Below, piece by piece: positions 55,508-64,000 of a stretch of 64,000 nucleotides of DNA; the first letter of the stretch is position 1; each line of letters starts with the position of its first letter. Origin of the DNA: Chthoniobacteraceae bacterium (lineage in GTDB: Bacteria; Verrucomicrobiota; Verrucomicrobiia; Chthoniobacterales; Chthoniobacteraceae); assembly GCA_947476045.1 (NCBI GenBank), contig CANJNZ010000012.1:1-64000 (forward strand), written 5' to 3'. The notes under the pieces were generated by a model. That model searched no databases, was not told the origin of the DNA, and was given only the letters and a program-made list of their open reading frames with translations. Position numbers and translations under genes: made by a program.

Positions 55508-56128
55508 CTAATTGCTTCCAGAGCCGATGCAATCGCCAGCCAATTTGCTCCTCAACTCTCTCACAAGCTCCGATGCGGTCGAATATGGAATTGCCAACTT
55601 GCGGCTGATTTCCGCTGCTGACAACCCCTCCGCCAGCAAAGCGGCAACCAGCGGCACACGGGTTTGAGCCTTTGGTGGTCTGCCAAGTCTTACTCCGCGC
55701 TGCCTCGCGGCCTTGATACCGCTTTGAACACGTTCAAGGATCAAACTTCTTTCTAGCTCTGCGACCGCCGCCAAAATGTGAAGCTGGAAGCGAGCTGAAG
55801 GGCTGTTTTCAGTCGTGTCTATGTTTTGGGTGCAAACGACAAGCGCCACGCCATGCGTTTGCAGCTCTTGGATTATCTGAGCCAAGTGAACCAAACTCCG
55901 AGCCAATCTGTCGAGTTTGTAACTTACCACTACATCCACCTTCCCTCTGCGGACGAGTGCCATGATTTGATCGAGACCCTCGCGACTCGCCTTGGCACCC
56001 GATGCGGTATCGGTGATCCAGCGAACATCCGTCCAGCCCCGCCTTTTGCAGTAATCTTCCAACTCAGTTCTCTGGCTATCGTGCGTTTGCTGGTCGGTCG
56101 AGACACGGAGGTAAGCGGCAACTTTCAT
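55508..56128 (-). CDS. Serine recombinase / resolvase-invertase family protein (206 aa)
   Basis: Small serine recombinase. The ATG at 56128 is chosen because it places the catalytic motif at the usual distance: AYLRVSTDQQ, with the nucleophile Ser10 and Arg8. The downstream frame contains YKLDRLARS and NSPSARFQLHILAAVAELER, the conserved E-helix region. The C-terminal HTH is GLSAAEISRKLAIPYSTASE. Length and layout match resolvases and DNA invertases (about 180-210 residues) rather than large integrases. Its stop abuts the inverted-repeat arm at 55477-55507. That arm, and its partner across 236 bp, are likely substrates, which makes DNA inversion a reasonable hypothesis. Confidence 0.9.
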   Translation of the reverse strand: MKVAAYLRVSTDQQTHDSQRTELEDYCKRRGWTDVRWITDTASGAKASREGLDQIMALVRRGKVDVVVSYKLDRLARSLVHLAQIIQELQTHGVALVVCTQNIDTTENSPSARFQLHILAAVAELERSLILERVQSGIKAARQRGVRLGRPPKAQTRVPLVAALLAEGLSAAEISRKLAIPYSTASELVRELRSKLAGDCIGSGSN

Positions 56129-56187
56129 TTCGAAGAATCGCTCAAAATATGTCACAAGCTTTTGGGCGGCGCAGAGGCTCGTCGAAT

Positions 56188-56628
56188 TCAAACTGCCTTC
56201 CAAGACGGGGAGACGCGTAGCAACTCACACATCGCGGCTTGGTCACTCTGGATGCACCGCTCGTGTTCGTCGAAAAGCCATGTGCATTTGCCAGTCACGC
56301 CAAAGGTTTTTTCTATCGCGGCACTGGGAACTTCCATTTCTGCGGTCAGGTCTTCACCGTGATGGATGATGAACTTTCGGCCAACTTTGGTTACGCGACC
56401 ACGGGGAAAAGCGTAGGTTAGGAGAGCAATTTCTGCTGCGAGCTTCTTCTCGCTTACACCGAGCTTCTTGGACCATATCGGTGCCAACACCTCGGGCGCT
56501 AGAATCTGCTCGAACCAATCTGTGTGGCCCAAGTCCGCGCCGGTTACGAATCGCAAGGTAACACATTCCCATCCTGTCGGCAGGAGTAGGACGTAGAAAA
56601 TTCCCTCGGCAGGAGAGCGACACATCAC
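56188..56628 (-). CDS. Hypothetical protein upstream of the serine recombinase (146 aa)
   Basis: Not recognised. It contains GADLGHTDWFEQILAPEVLA, a helical LGVSEKKLAAEIALLTYAF and RVTKVGRKFIIHHGEDLTAEM, giving an alpha/beta look. It starts near 56628 (two adjacent ATG codons) and ends 59 bp before the recombinase start on the same strand, so the two may share a message. Possibly a regulator of the recombinase or unrelated cargo. Confidence 0.5.
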   Translation of the reverse strand: MMCRSPAEGIFYVLLLPTGWECVTLRFVTGADLGHTDWFEQILAPEVLAPIWSKKLGVSEKKLAAEIALLTYAFPRGRVTKVGRKFIIHHGEDLTAEMEVPSAAIEKTFGVTGKCTWLFDEHERCIQSDQAAMCELLRVSPSWKAV

Positions 56629-56869
56629 GTTTTATAGAATTTCCAAATTGAGGCTGGGAGGCGTCCGACTGGCAAGCGCGACGAAGCAAAATTTAGCGTG
56701 TCTTCGGCCTTGCGCATCATGCGAAGCAAGCCGCTGAAAAACATCTGCACGCGGGAAGGCAATCGCACTCTGACCGTGACGAGGTAAAGGCTGACTCTAA
56801 AAACCGTTAGTTTTTTCAGCGTGAGTTCTTCGCAGGGTCTCGCTAAACGCTTTTCTTGCCACTACGTAG
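56629..56869. other. Gap before hsdR
   Basis: About 240 bp without a gene between divergent units. A small hairpin AAAAAC-CGTTA-GTTTTT lies at 56799-56815 followed by TCAGC, which could be a terminator-like structure or a binding site. The promoter of the RM operon is expected here but not resolved. Confidence 0.35.
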
Positions 56870-59800
56870 ATGGACTCGCCCCGCACACTTAACAGCAACT
56901 TCTCACACCTTCAGGAGCATGACGAGCAGCTTCTTCGTATCGGCATGCTTGCGGAACGCTATTTTGCGGAAGACCCAAACACGTGCCTTCTAAAACTCCG
57001 CCAGCTTTCCGAAGTGATGGCTCAAGCTGCGGCGACTTACGTCGGCCTTTATCAAAAGCCGGAAGAAAATCAGTATGAGCTTCTCGGGAGGCTTCGCAAC
57101 CAAGGCATTCTACCGTTTGAAATTTACCAGCTTTTCGGAGAAATTCGCCGATCGGGAAATGCAGCCAACCACGCCCTTTCGGGCGATCACAAGGCTGCAC
57201 TGACAATACTCAAGATTACGTGGCAAGTCGGGGTTTGGTTTCACCGCACGTTTAAAGACCCAAAATTCAAAAGCGGACCATTCATTCCGCCGCAGCCCCC
57301 AAAAGACGAAAGCACCGAACTCAAAGTTGAGATGGCGGCACTTTCTAAAGCGCTTGCCGATTATCGGGCCGAGCATCAAGAGCAAGCACGCCAGCTCGAA
57401 TCGTTGGAGTCTCAACTCCGGGCGGCCAAGGACGAGCAGTCCTTTTGGGAAAAAATGGCCGCGGAGGTTGAAGCAGAAAAAATCGAGCTTAACTCCCGGT
57501 TGTCCGCCAAGCAGGCAGAGTCCGTTTCGCAGCCAGTCGCAGCAGTTGCCGCACTCGTCAAAGCAGCCGACTGCGCCGCAACCTCTTTGCATCTGGATGA
57601 AGCCGAAACGCGCCGACTCATCGACAGCCAACTCCGACAAGCCGGTTGGATCGTGGATACTGAACAGCTTCGTTATTCAAAAGGCACGCGACCCCAAAAG
57701 GGAAAAAACATGGCCATCGCCGAATGGCCGACCGCCACGGGGCCAGCGGACTATGTTCTCTTCGTCGGCCTCATGCCGCTGGGTGTCGTGGAGGCGAAGC
57801 GCAAGAATATCAACGTCTCGTCGTCGCTCCAGCAGGCCAAGCGTTACAGCCGCGGCCTCATGCCGTCTGAGGAAATCGAGCTTCACGCACAGAACTGGGG
57901 AGCGGAGGGCGAGTTCCGGATTCCATTTGTGTTCTCTGCTAATGGTCGCCCGTGGCTCCGCCAGCTTGCCACGCACAGCGGCATCTGGTTTTGCGACGTG
58001 CGACAGCCTGACAATCACGGCGATGCTCTCCAAGGCTGGCATTCGCCCGAAGGCCTGCTCGCGCTTTTCAAACAGGATGCCCAAGCCGCGCACCAGCAGC
58101 TCGCGTCGGAGACCTTCGACTACGGTTTCACCGTCCGGGACTACCAGCAGCGTGCCATCCTCAAGACGGAGGAAGCCATCGCCAGTAAACAGCGCGCTAT
58201 GCTCCTCGCCATGGCCACCGGCACTGGCAAGACGAAGACCTGCATCGCCCTCATCTATCGGCTGCTGAAAACCAAACGCTTCCGCCGCATTCTCTTCCTT
58301 GTAGATCGTTCCGCGCTCGGCGAACAGGCGGCGAATGCGTTCAAGGACACCCGCATGGAGAGCCTGCAATCGTTTGCAGATATTTTCGGCATCAAGGAGA
58401 TCGACGAGCAGAAGCCCGACACGGCCACCGCCGTTCACATCGCCACCATTCAGGGCATGGTCGCTCGCGTGCTCAATCCCGCCGAACATGTTCCGCCTCC
58501 TACCGTCGATGAATACGATTGCATCATCGTCGACGAATGTCATCGCGGTTACCTGCTCGACCGCGAGTTATCGGAGACGGAGCTGACCTTCCGCAGCTTC
58601 GACGATTACATCTCCAAATATCGCCGCGTGCTGGACTATTTCGACGCAGTGAAGATCGGTCTCACTGCCACCCCAGCGCTCCACACTACCGACATCTTCG
58701 GCCCACCCATTTACACCTACAGCTATCGCGAGGCGGTGATAGACGGATACCTCATCGACCACGACCCACCCTTCAAGATTGTCACCAAGCTTTCCAAAGC
58801 CGGCATCGTCTGGAAAAAGGGCGAGGATGTGGCGGTCTTGAAAAAACCCTCGTCCCAAATTGAACTCTTCAAAGCGCCCGACGAAATCAAAATCGAGATC
58901 GAGGAGTTTAACCGCAAGGTCATCACCAAACCCTTTAATCGCGAGGTGTGCAAATACCTCGCCAAGGAACTCGACCCAGCTTCTCCACAGAAGACGCTTA
59001 TTTTTTGCGCGAACGATGTCCACGCCGACCTTGTGGTGACGCTCCTCAAGACTGCCTTCAAAAAGGTTTATGGCACCGTGGACGACGACGCGGTGATGAA
59101 GATCACCGGCGCGTCGGACAAGCCCTTGCAATTGATCCGTCGATTCAAGAACGAACGGAATCCGAATGTCGCCGTCACCGTGGATCTGCTCACTACCGGC
59201 GTGGATGTGCCGACTATTTGCAACCTCGTCTTTCTGCGCCGGGTGAACAGCCGCATCCTTTTCGACCAGATGCTCGGTCGCGCGACTCGTCTCTGTGGAG
59301 AGATCGGCAAAGAGACATTCCGCATCTTCGATGCAGTGCGAATTTACGAAGCCCTAGAGGGATTGACTGCCATGAAGCCTGTGGTCGTCGATCCCCAGAT
59401 CAGTTTCAGCCAGTTGGTTCGGGAACTGACCCAAGTTTCAACAGACGAAGCCCGCGCCCTAGTGCGGGACCAGTTCGTTGCAAAGCTCCAGCGGAAAAAG
59501 CGTCACTTGGGTGAGAGAGGCACGCGCGATTTCGAGACCAAGGCTGGGATGCCGCCGGATGCGTTCATCGAGAAGCTGCGCGAGATGCCGCTTGCAGAAG
59601 TCGCCGCTTGGTTCACTCAGAACCCCGATCTCGGCGAGATTCTCGATCGCAAGGGAGAAGGTTCGTCCAACCCCGTGTTTATCTCCGAGCACGAAGACGA
59701 GTTCGTTATTGCCGAGCGCGGCTATGGAAAGGCGACCAAACCCGAGGATTACCTCGCGGAGTTCAAAGCCTTCATCAATTCCAAGGCCAACGAGATTCCG

Positions 59801-60253
59801 GCCCTGATCACCGTTGTCACCCGCCCGCGCGAACTCACACGTCAGCAGTTGCGCGAGCTTTTGTGGGAACTCGACAAGGCTGGGTTCTCCGAGGCGAATC
59901 TATCGGCTGCATGGAAACAGATGACCAATCAGGAAATCGCCGCCCGCATCGTCGGCTACATTCGTCAGGCTGCGCTGGGCGACCCGCTGATTCCCTTTGA
60001 GCAACGCGTGGATCGCGCACTTCAGTCCATGCTGTCATCACGCGCTTGGACCAATCCGCAGCGTCAGTGGTTGCAAAAGATTGCTGCCCAAACGAAGGCC
60101 AATTTGCTGGTGGACCGTGCGGCGCTAGATGAGCCCACTCTCATCTTCAAACGCGAAGGAGGTGGCTTTCCCCGCCTGAACAAACTATTCGACGGCCAGC
60201 TCCAGCAGATTCTCACGCAGTTCAATGATTCGCTCTGGCCGCAGACCGCCTGA
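56870..60253 (+). CDS. hsdR: Type I restriction endonuclease subunit R (1127 aa)
   Basis: Motor and nuclease subunit of a type I restriction-modification complex; cuts unmodified DNA far from the recognition site after ATP-driven translocation. Layout: DUF4145-type helical domain (about 25-135; QLLRIGMLAERYF, FGEIRRSGNAANHALSGDHK), coiled coil (about 150-235), nuclease domain with D294 and E308-x-K310 (ADYVLFVGLMPLGVVEAKRK), then two RecA-like helicase lobes. These carry MATGTGKT (448-455), DECH (555-558), TATP (GLTATPALHTTD) and LLTTGVDVPTICNLVFLR. Length is typical. The ATG at 56870 has no SD. It is 24 bp upstream of hsdM. Confidence 0.95.
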   Translation: MDSPRTLNSNFSHLQEHDEQLLRIGMLAERYFAEDPNTCLLKLRQLSEVMAQAAATYVGLYQKPEENQYELLGRLRNQGILPFEIYQLFGEIRRSGNAANHALSGDHKAALTILKITWQVGVWFHRTFKDPKFKSGPFIPPQPPKDESTELKVEMAALSKALADYRAEHQEQARQLESLESQLRAAKDEQSFWEKMAAEVEAEKIELNSRLSAKQAESVSQPVAAVAALVKAADCAATSLHLDEAETRRLIDSQLRQAGWIVDTEQLRYSKGTRPQKGKNMAIAEWPTATGPADYVLFVGLMPLGVVEAKRKNINVSSSLQQAKRYSRGLMPSEEIELHAQNWGAEGEFRIPFVFSANGRPWLRQLATHSGIWFCDVRQPDNHGDALQGWHSPEGLLALFKQDAQAAHQQLASETFDYGFTVRDYQQRAILKTEEAIASKQRAMLLAMATGTGKTKTCIALIYRLLKTKRFRRILFLVDRSALGEQAANAFKDTRMESLQSFADIFGIKEIDEQKPDTATAVHIATIQGMVARVLNPAEHVPPPTVDEYDCIIVDECHRGYLLDRELSETELTFRSFDDYISKYRRVLDYFDAVKIGLTATPALHTTDIFGPPIYTYSYREAVIDGYLIDHDPPFKIVTKLSKAGIVWKKGEDVAVLKKPSSQIELFKAPDEIKIEIEEFNRKVITKPFNREVCKYLAKELDPASPQKTLIFCANDVHADLVVTLLKTAFKKVYGTVDDDAVMKITGASDKPLQLIRRFKNERNPNVAVTVDLLTTGVDVPTICNLVFLRRVNSRILFDQMLGRATRLCGEIGKETFRIFDAVRIYEALEGLTAMKPVVVDPQISFSQLVRELTQVSTDEARALVRDQFVAKLQRKKRHLGERGTRDFETKAGMPPDAFIEKLREMPLAEVAAWFTQNPDLGEILDRKGEGSSNPVFISEHEDEFVIAERGYGKATKPEDYLAEFKAFINSKANEIPALITVVTRPRELTRQQLRELLWELDKAGFSEANLSAAWKQMTNQEIAARIVGYIRQAALGDPLIPFEQRVDRALQSMLSSRAWTNPQRQWLQKIAAQTKANLLVDRAALDEPTLIFKREGGGFPRLNKLFDGQLQQILTQFNDSLWPQTA

Positions 60254-60277
60254 TTCGCCATTCATCCTCACTCTCTC

Positions 60278-61726
60278 ATGCCCGTCACCCACGATATCGT
60301 CGCCAAGCTCTGGAACCTCTGCAACGTGCTCAAGGACGACGGAGTCACCTACCACCAATACGTCACCGAGCTGACCTATCTCCTGTTCCTCAAGATGGCC
60401 AAAGAGACGGGCACGGAGGAGCAGATCCCCGAAGGTCATCGCTGGGCTGACCTAGAGGCCAAGGGCGCGCCAGACCGCCTTCAGTTCTACAAGCTCGCCC
60501 TCATCCGCCTCGGCGACAAAGGCTCCAAGCTCACCAAGGAGATCTTCGCCAACGCCTCCTCCTTCATCAAGAAGCCCGCCACCCTCTCCACGCTCGTTAC
60601 CGAGATCGACAAGCTCGATTGGTATTCTGCCAAGCAGGAAGGCCTGGGCGACATGTATGAAGGCCTCCTCGAAAAGAACGCCAACGAGAAGAAGTCCGGC
60701 GCTGGCCAATACTTCACCCCGCGCCCGCTCATTGACAGCATGGTCTCCGTGATGAAGCCCACGCTGGACGACATCATTCAGGATCCCGCCGCAGGCACCG
60801 GCGGCTTCCTCATCGCCGCCAATCACTATCTGCGCGAGCACACGGACTTCGACAGCCTCACGGAGGCAAAGCAGCGCAAGTATCAGCGCAATACCTTCTA
60901 CGGCATGGAGCACGTGCAGGACACCCACCGTCTCGCCCTCATGAACCTCATGCTGCACGGCATTGATGGCGGCATCCGCTATGGCGATACACTGTCCGAT
61001 GATGGCACCGCCCTGCCCAAGGCCACGCTCATGCTCACCAATCCGCCCTTCGGCACGAAGAAAGGCGGAGGACTGCCGAGTCGCACGGACTTCACCTTCC
61101 CCACCAGCAACAAGCAGTTCTGCTTTGTCCAGCACATCTACCGAGGCCTCGCCGCAGGCGGACGCGCCGCCGTCGTCCTGCCGGACAATGTCCTCTTCGA
61201 GTCCGGCGTGGGCAAAGACATCCGCAAGGACCTCATGGAGAAGTGCAACCTCCACACCATCCTCCGCCTCCCCACCGGCATCTTCTACGCCCAGGGCGTG
61301 AAGACGAATGTCCTCTTCTTCACCCGCGGCACCACCGACAAGGCCAACACCAAGGAAGTCTGGGTCTATGACCTCCGTGCGAACATGCCGCAGTTTGGCA
61401 AACGCACCCCGCTCACCCGCGAACACTTCACCGAGTTCGACACCGCCTTTGGCTCCGACCCACTCGGCAGCCCCGCCGCGCTGAAAAAGCGCAAGGACAC
61501 CGGCGAGACCGGGCGCTTCCGGAAGTTCACCCGCGAGTGGATCGCCGAGCGCGACGACAGCCTCGATATTTCGTGGCTCAAAGACGACAGCGCCGAATCC
61601 AGCGCCGACCTCCCCGAGCCCGCCATCCTCGCCACCAGCGCGATGGAGGAAATGGAAGCCATCATGGAAGACCTGCGCGGCATCCTCGCGGAGTTGGGTG
61701 AAGAGATCGAGGAGGTGCCAGCGTGA
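60278..61726 (+). CDS. hsdM: Type I restriction-modification methyltransferase subunit M (482 aa)
   Basis: N6-adenine DNA methyltransferase subunit of the type I complex. N-terminal HsdM_N helices (IVAKLWNLCNVLKDDGVTYH) precede the N6-MTase domain. Motif I is DPAAGTGGF (169-177) and motif IV is NPPF (255-258), with GQYFTPRPLIDSMV in between. The C-terminus is acidic (AEMEE-type helices, EEIEEVPA). It follows hsdR after 24 bp and overlaps the start of hsdS by GTGA at 61723-61726, so M and S are made together. Modification protects the host DNA at the site read by the S subunit. Confidence 0.96.
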   Translation: MPVTHDIVAKLWNLCNVLKDDGVTYHQYVTELTYLLFLKMAKETGTEEQIPEGHRWADLEAKGAPDRLQFYKLALIRLGDKGSKLTKEIFANASSFIKKPATLSTLVTEIDKLDWYSAKQEGLGDMYEGLLEKNANEKKSGAGQYFTPRPLIDSMVSVMKPTLDDIIQDPAAGTGGFLIAANHYLREHTDFDSLTEAKQRKYQRNTFYGMEHVQDTHRLALMNLMLHGIDGGIRYGDTLSDDGTALPKATLMLTNPPFGTKKGGGLPSRTDFTFPTSNKQFCFVQHIYRGLAAGGRAAVVLPDNVLFESGVGKDIRKDLMEKCNLHTILRLPTGIFYAQGVKTNVLFFTRGTTDKANTKEVWVYDLRANMPQFGKRTPLTREHFTEFDTAFGSDPLGSPAALKKRKDTGETGRFRKFTREWIAERDDSLDISWLKDDSAESSADLPEPAILATSAMEEMEAIMEDLRGILAELGEEIEEVPA

Positions 61727-64000
61727 AGGAAGTGTCGAATGACGAGTTGCCCGAAGGCTGGACCAAGGCGGCGCTGCAGGATGTCGCTTCCTGGGGCTCG
61801 GGAGGCACGCCATCGCGAAAAAATCCGTCCTACTTCGGCGGCGACATTCCTTGGATTAAGACCGGCGAACTGGATTCGGGACTCATCCTCCAAACCGAAG
61901 AACATTTGACTCATGAAGGGCTCAAAAACTCCAGCGCCAAGGTGTTTCCAAAAGGTGCCGTCGCTGTTGCGATGTATGGAGCAACGATTGGGAAAGCTAG
62001 TATCCTCGGAATCGACGCGGCAACCAACCAAGCCTGTGCCGTTGCGATTCCAGACAAGAGGTTAACAACAAGCCACTACCTATTTCACTATCTTCGCTCG
62101 CAAAAAGAGGCGTTCGTCGGAGCGGGAAAAGGTGGAGCCCAGCCAAACATCTCTCAAGGTCTGATCAAAGAGTGGCCGCTACCGCTAGCGCCCCTCGCAG
62201 AACAGAAGCGAATCGCGGACAAGCTGGAGGCGGTGCTGGGGCGGGTGGAAGCCTGCCGCGCCCGCCTCGACCGCGTCCCCGACCTCCTCAAACGCTTCCG
62301 CCAATCCGTCCTCGCCGCCGCCACCTCCGGCCAACTCACCGAGGACTGGAGGGATGAACACCACATCGACGGGGATTGGCCAGAAGAACGGCTTGAATCG
62401 CTGACCTGCAAAGTCGGAAGCGGCGCAACACCGAGAGGAGGCGAATCAGCATATAAGTCAGAAGGAGTTCCGTTAATTCGATCGATGAACGTCATCTTCT
62501 TTGGATTCAAAGAGGAGGGAATCGCGTTTCTTGATCAGGATCAGGCGCATGATCTTCGCAGCGCCGAGGTAAAAGCTCATGACGTTCTTCTCAACATCAC
62601 AGGAGCCTCGATCGGCCGTGTTACAGTTGCGCCTGCCAAGTTTGAAGGAGCCAGAGTCAACCAGCATGTCTGCATCATCCGGTCAAAGCCTCAGTTGAGT
62701 CCAAAATTCTTGTGTTGGTTTCTGTCAGCTCCAATGATGCAAGGAGCCATTACGGCGGAGAACTACGGTGTCACTCGACAGGCGTTAACGAAGCAGCAAA
62801 TCCTTGATTTCGCGATTCCCCTCCCGACCTCACAAGAACAACAAGAAATCGTCCGCCGCGTCGAAGCCTTGTTCGCCTTCGCCGACCGGATCGAGACCCG
62901 CCTGACCGAGGCCCGCGCCCAAGTGGAGCGCCTGACGCCCGCCACTCTCGCCAAAGCCTTCCGCGGCGAACTCGTCCCCCAAGATCCAAACGACGAACCG
63001 GCATCGGTGCTTTTGAGCAACTTAAAGAAACCATACTCCGGGTCTGTCGACAGAAAAGAAAACCGCAGCCCTAGTCCCTACAGGAAGCCAACGCCTAAAA
63101 AGAATACACCAGCAATGACCGAGAAAAACATTCGTTCTGACAACCGTGTTGAGCAGCTGTCCGACTTCAAATTACACCGGCTAAAGTTGAACGGACGTTT
63201 TGGGCGCTTACTCGATTTTGATGAATGCCTCCGAATGACGAGCCCCAGAGACACAACCCCAATCTGTATGGTCGGCCTCAACGGGTCTGGAAAGTCGAAT
63301 GTCCTCGAAGCGTTATCTGAGATTTTCACCCACTTAGAGTTGATCCTGCTACCGTGGCACCGGGGCACGAAGCGCAAAACAAGCTCTTTGTCATTCGAAC
63401 TAGAATACACAGTGCAGTTTGGTCGCAAACCGCCACGATCCATAAAGATATGGAAGGGAACCGAGGGCAATGCCCAATATTCGGAGACACTAGCAGATGG
63501 TTTGGATCGTGAAATCACTTCTCCTGATGAGCAAAGGAGCCTGCTCCCGCGTAGGGTCATTGGTTACTCGTCTGGTATGAACGAAACGCTAAGTCTGCCG
63601 TATTTTAAGCTTACGGCGCTCTATGTAAAGGAAGTCGCATTGGCTGTGCGACGCGGGCAAGATGAAGACGATTATGTAGCAGAGCCGCGATCACTGTTCA
63701 TCGACTACGAGTCCAATGCGGCCATCCTCCTAGCAAACTTCCTTTTTGCCCCGCCGAGCAAGCTCGCTCTATTCAAACACCATATCAGGGTCGAGGAGGT
63801 TGAATCATTTACGATTCGCTTCAATGCCAAGCCGCCAGCGTTGAAAAGCGGGGTCAAATTGACCGGCCAGCTAACCAACGATCTTGATAAGATTGCGAAG
63901 TGCGCTGGAACCACATTTGATCCGGTTCTTGATGAAAACGTTTTTGTATTTCGCGACGCAAAATTTTACAGGAAGCGCTTTGCGGACGATTTTCCAGATG
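61723..64000 (+). CDS. hsdS: Type I specificity subunit S fused in frame to an AAA/SMC-like ATPase (partial, cut by window end)
   Basis: A single frame runs from GTG 61723 past the end of the window (759 codons seen). Residues 1-430 are a normal HsdS: first target-recognition domain starting LPEGWTKAALQDVASWGSGG, conserved helix (LAEQKRIADKLEAVLGRVEA), second domain (DGDWPEERLESLTCKVGSGA) and second helix (PTSQEQQEIVRRVEALFAFA). Then FRGELVPQDPNDEPASVLL, the usual HsdS end, is followed by a basic linker (430-464) with no stop. An ATPase domain begins near 465 (internal ATG at 63115; HRLKLNGRFGRLLDFDE), with Walker A GLNGSGKS (518-525). It resembles the restriction-system-associated AAA ATPase that normally is a separate gene next to hsdS. 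Walker B lies beyond the window. Confidence 0.88.
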   Translation, partial: MKEVSNDELPEGWTKAALQDVASWGSGGTPSRKNPSYFGGDIPWIKTGELDSGLILQTEEHLTHEGLKNSSAKVFPKGAVAVAMYGATIGKASILGIDAATNQACAVAIPDKRLTTSHYLFHYLRSQKEAFVGAGKGGAQPNISQGLIKEWPLPLAPLAEQKRIADKLEAVLGRVEACRARLDRVPDLLKRFRQSVLAAATSGQLTEDWRDEHHIDGDWPEERLESLTCKVGSGATPRGGESAYKSEGVPLIRSMNVIFFGFKEEGIAFLDQDQAHDLRSAEVKAHDVLLNITGASIGRVTVAPAKFEGARVNQHVCIIRSKPQLSPKFLCWFLSAPMMQGAITAENYGVTRQALTKQQILDFAIPLPTSQEQQEIVRRVEALFAFADRIETRLTEARAQVERLTPATLAKAFRGELVPQDPNDEPASVLLSNLKKPYSGSVDRKENRSPSPYRKPTPKKNTPAMTEKNIRSDNRVEQLSDFKLHRLKLNGRFGRLLDFDECLRMTSPRDTTPICMVGLNGSGKSNVLEALSEIFTHLELILLPWHRGTKRKTSSLSFELEYTVQFGRKPPRSIKIWKGTEGNAQYSETLADGLDREITSPDEQRSLLPRRVIGYSSGMNETLSLPYFKLTALYVKEVALAVRRGQDEDDYVAEPRSLFIDYESNAAILLANFLFAPPSKLALFKHHIRVEEVESFTIRFNAKPPALKSGVKLTGQLTNDLDKIAKCAGTTFDPVLDENVFVFRDAKFYRKRFADDFPD

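Noticed and set aside
60452-61813. 453-residue minus-strand frame opposite hsdM
   Set aside because: hsdM has all its catalytic motifs on the plus strand, so this is a shadow frame.

Overview
The window looks like a chromosome segment of a Verrucomicrobiota bacterium (PVC superphylum). Three things point there. First, five very large exported proteins are built from autotransporter-associated beta-strand repeats and end in a PEP-CTERM-type sorting signal (core PEPGAAVSLLGGLG, then RRRR). Second, two secreted c-type cytochromes are of kinds typical of planctomycetes and verrucomicrobia. Third, most core genes lack a Shine-Dalgarno sequence. I inferred this from protein families, not from an rRNA marker.

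Region 1 (about 0.6 to 35.8 kb) is a surface-protein locus. Five plus-strand PEP-CTERM genes (1818, 3081, 672, 1277 and 3300 residues) lie almost head to tail. Four share a near-identical export cassette (RICALPFAA-type core), all five share the sorting signal, and several share whole internal modules, including a recurrent non-beta-repeat module of about 240 residues seen six times. Two genes also end in near-identical hairpin terminators. A minus-strand secreted dehydrogenase-like protein with a Pirellula/Verrucomicrobium-type heme domain interrupts the series. Upstream of it is an exact-period 42-bp tandem array. No exosortase is present, so sorting must depend on an enzyme encoded elsewhere.

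Region 2 (35.8 to 40.8 kb) is core-like. It has a DUF1549/DUF1553 planctomycete-type cytochrome with a LamG insertion, a DUF4175-like membrane protein directly downstream, and a tRNA-Ala(GGC) gene.

Region 3 (40.8 kb to the right edge) is a mobile or defence island. It opens beside the tRNA with a divergent tyrosine recombinase. Next come small cargo genes: a family of short mobile-element proteins, an XRE regulator, a SHOCT-domain protein, short secreted proteins and a degenerate RNase H-fold protein. A tight three-gene operon (47.5 to 50.3 kb) whose first product has a PD-(D/E)xK nuclease signature is the best candidate for an undescribed defence system. It is followed by a SymE-like toxin gene, a replication-like module (primase-like protein, four tiny overlapping genes, a DUF3987-type P-loop protein), and a serine recombinase whose stop codon abuts one arm of a perfect 31-bp inverted repeat pair. 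The window ends in a type I restriction-modification operon (hsdR, hsdM, hsdS) in which hsdS stays in frame with an AAA/SMC-like ATPase and runs off the right edge.

The island genes that overlap by ATGA/GTGA and carry strong ribosome binding sites contrast with the SD-less core genes, which fits a foreign origin.
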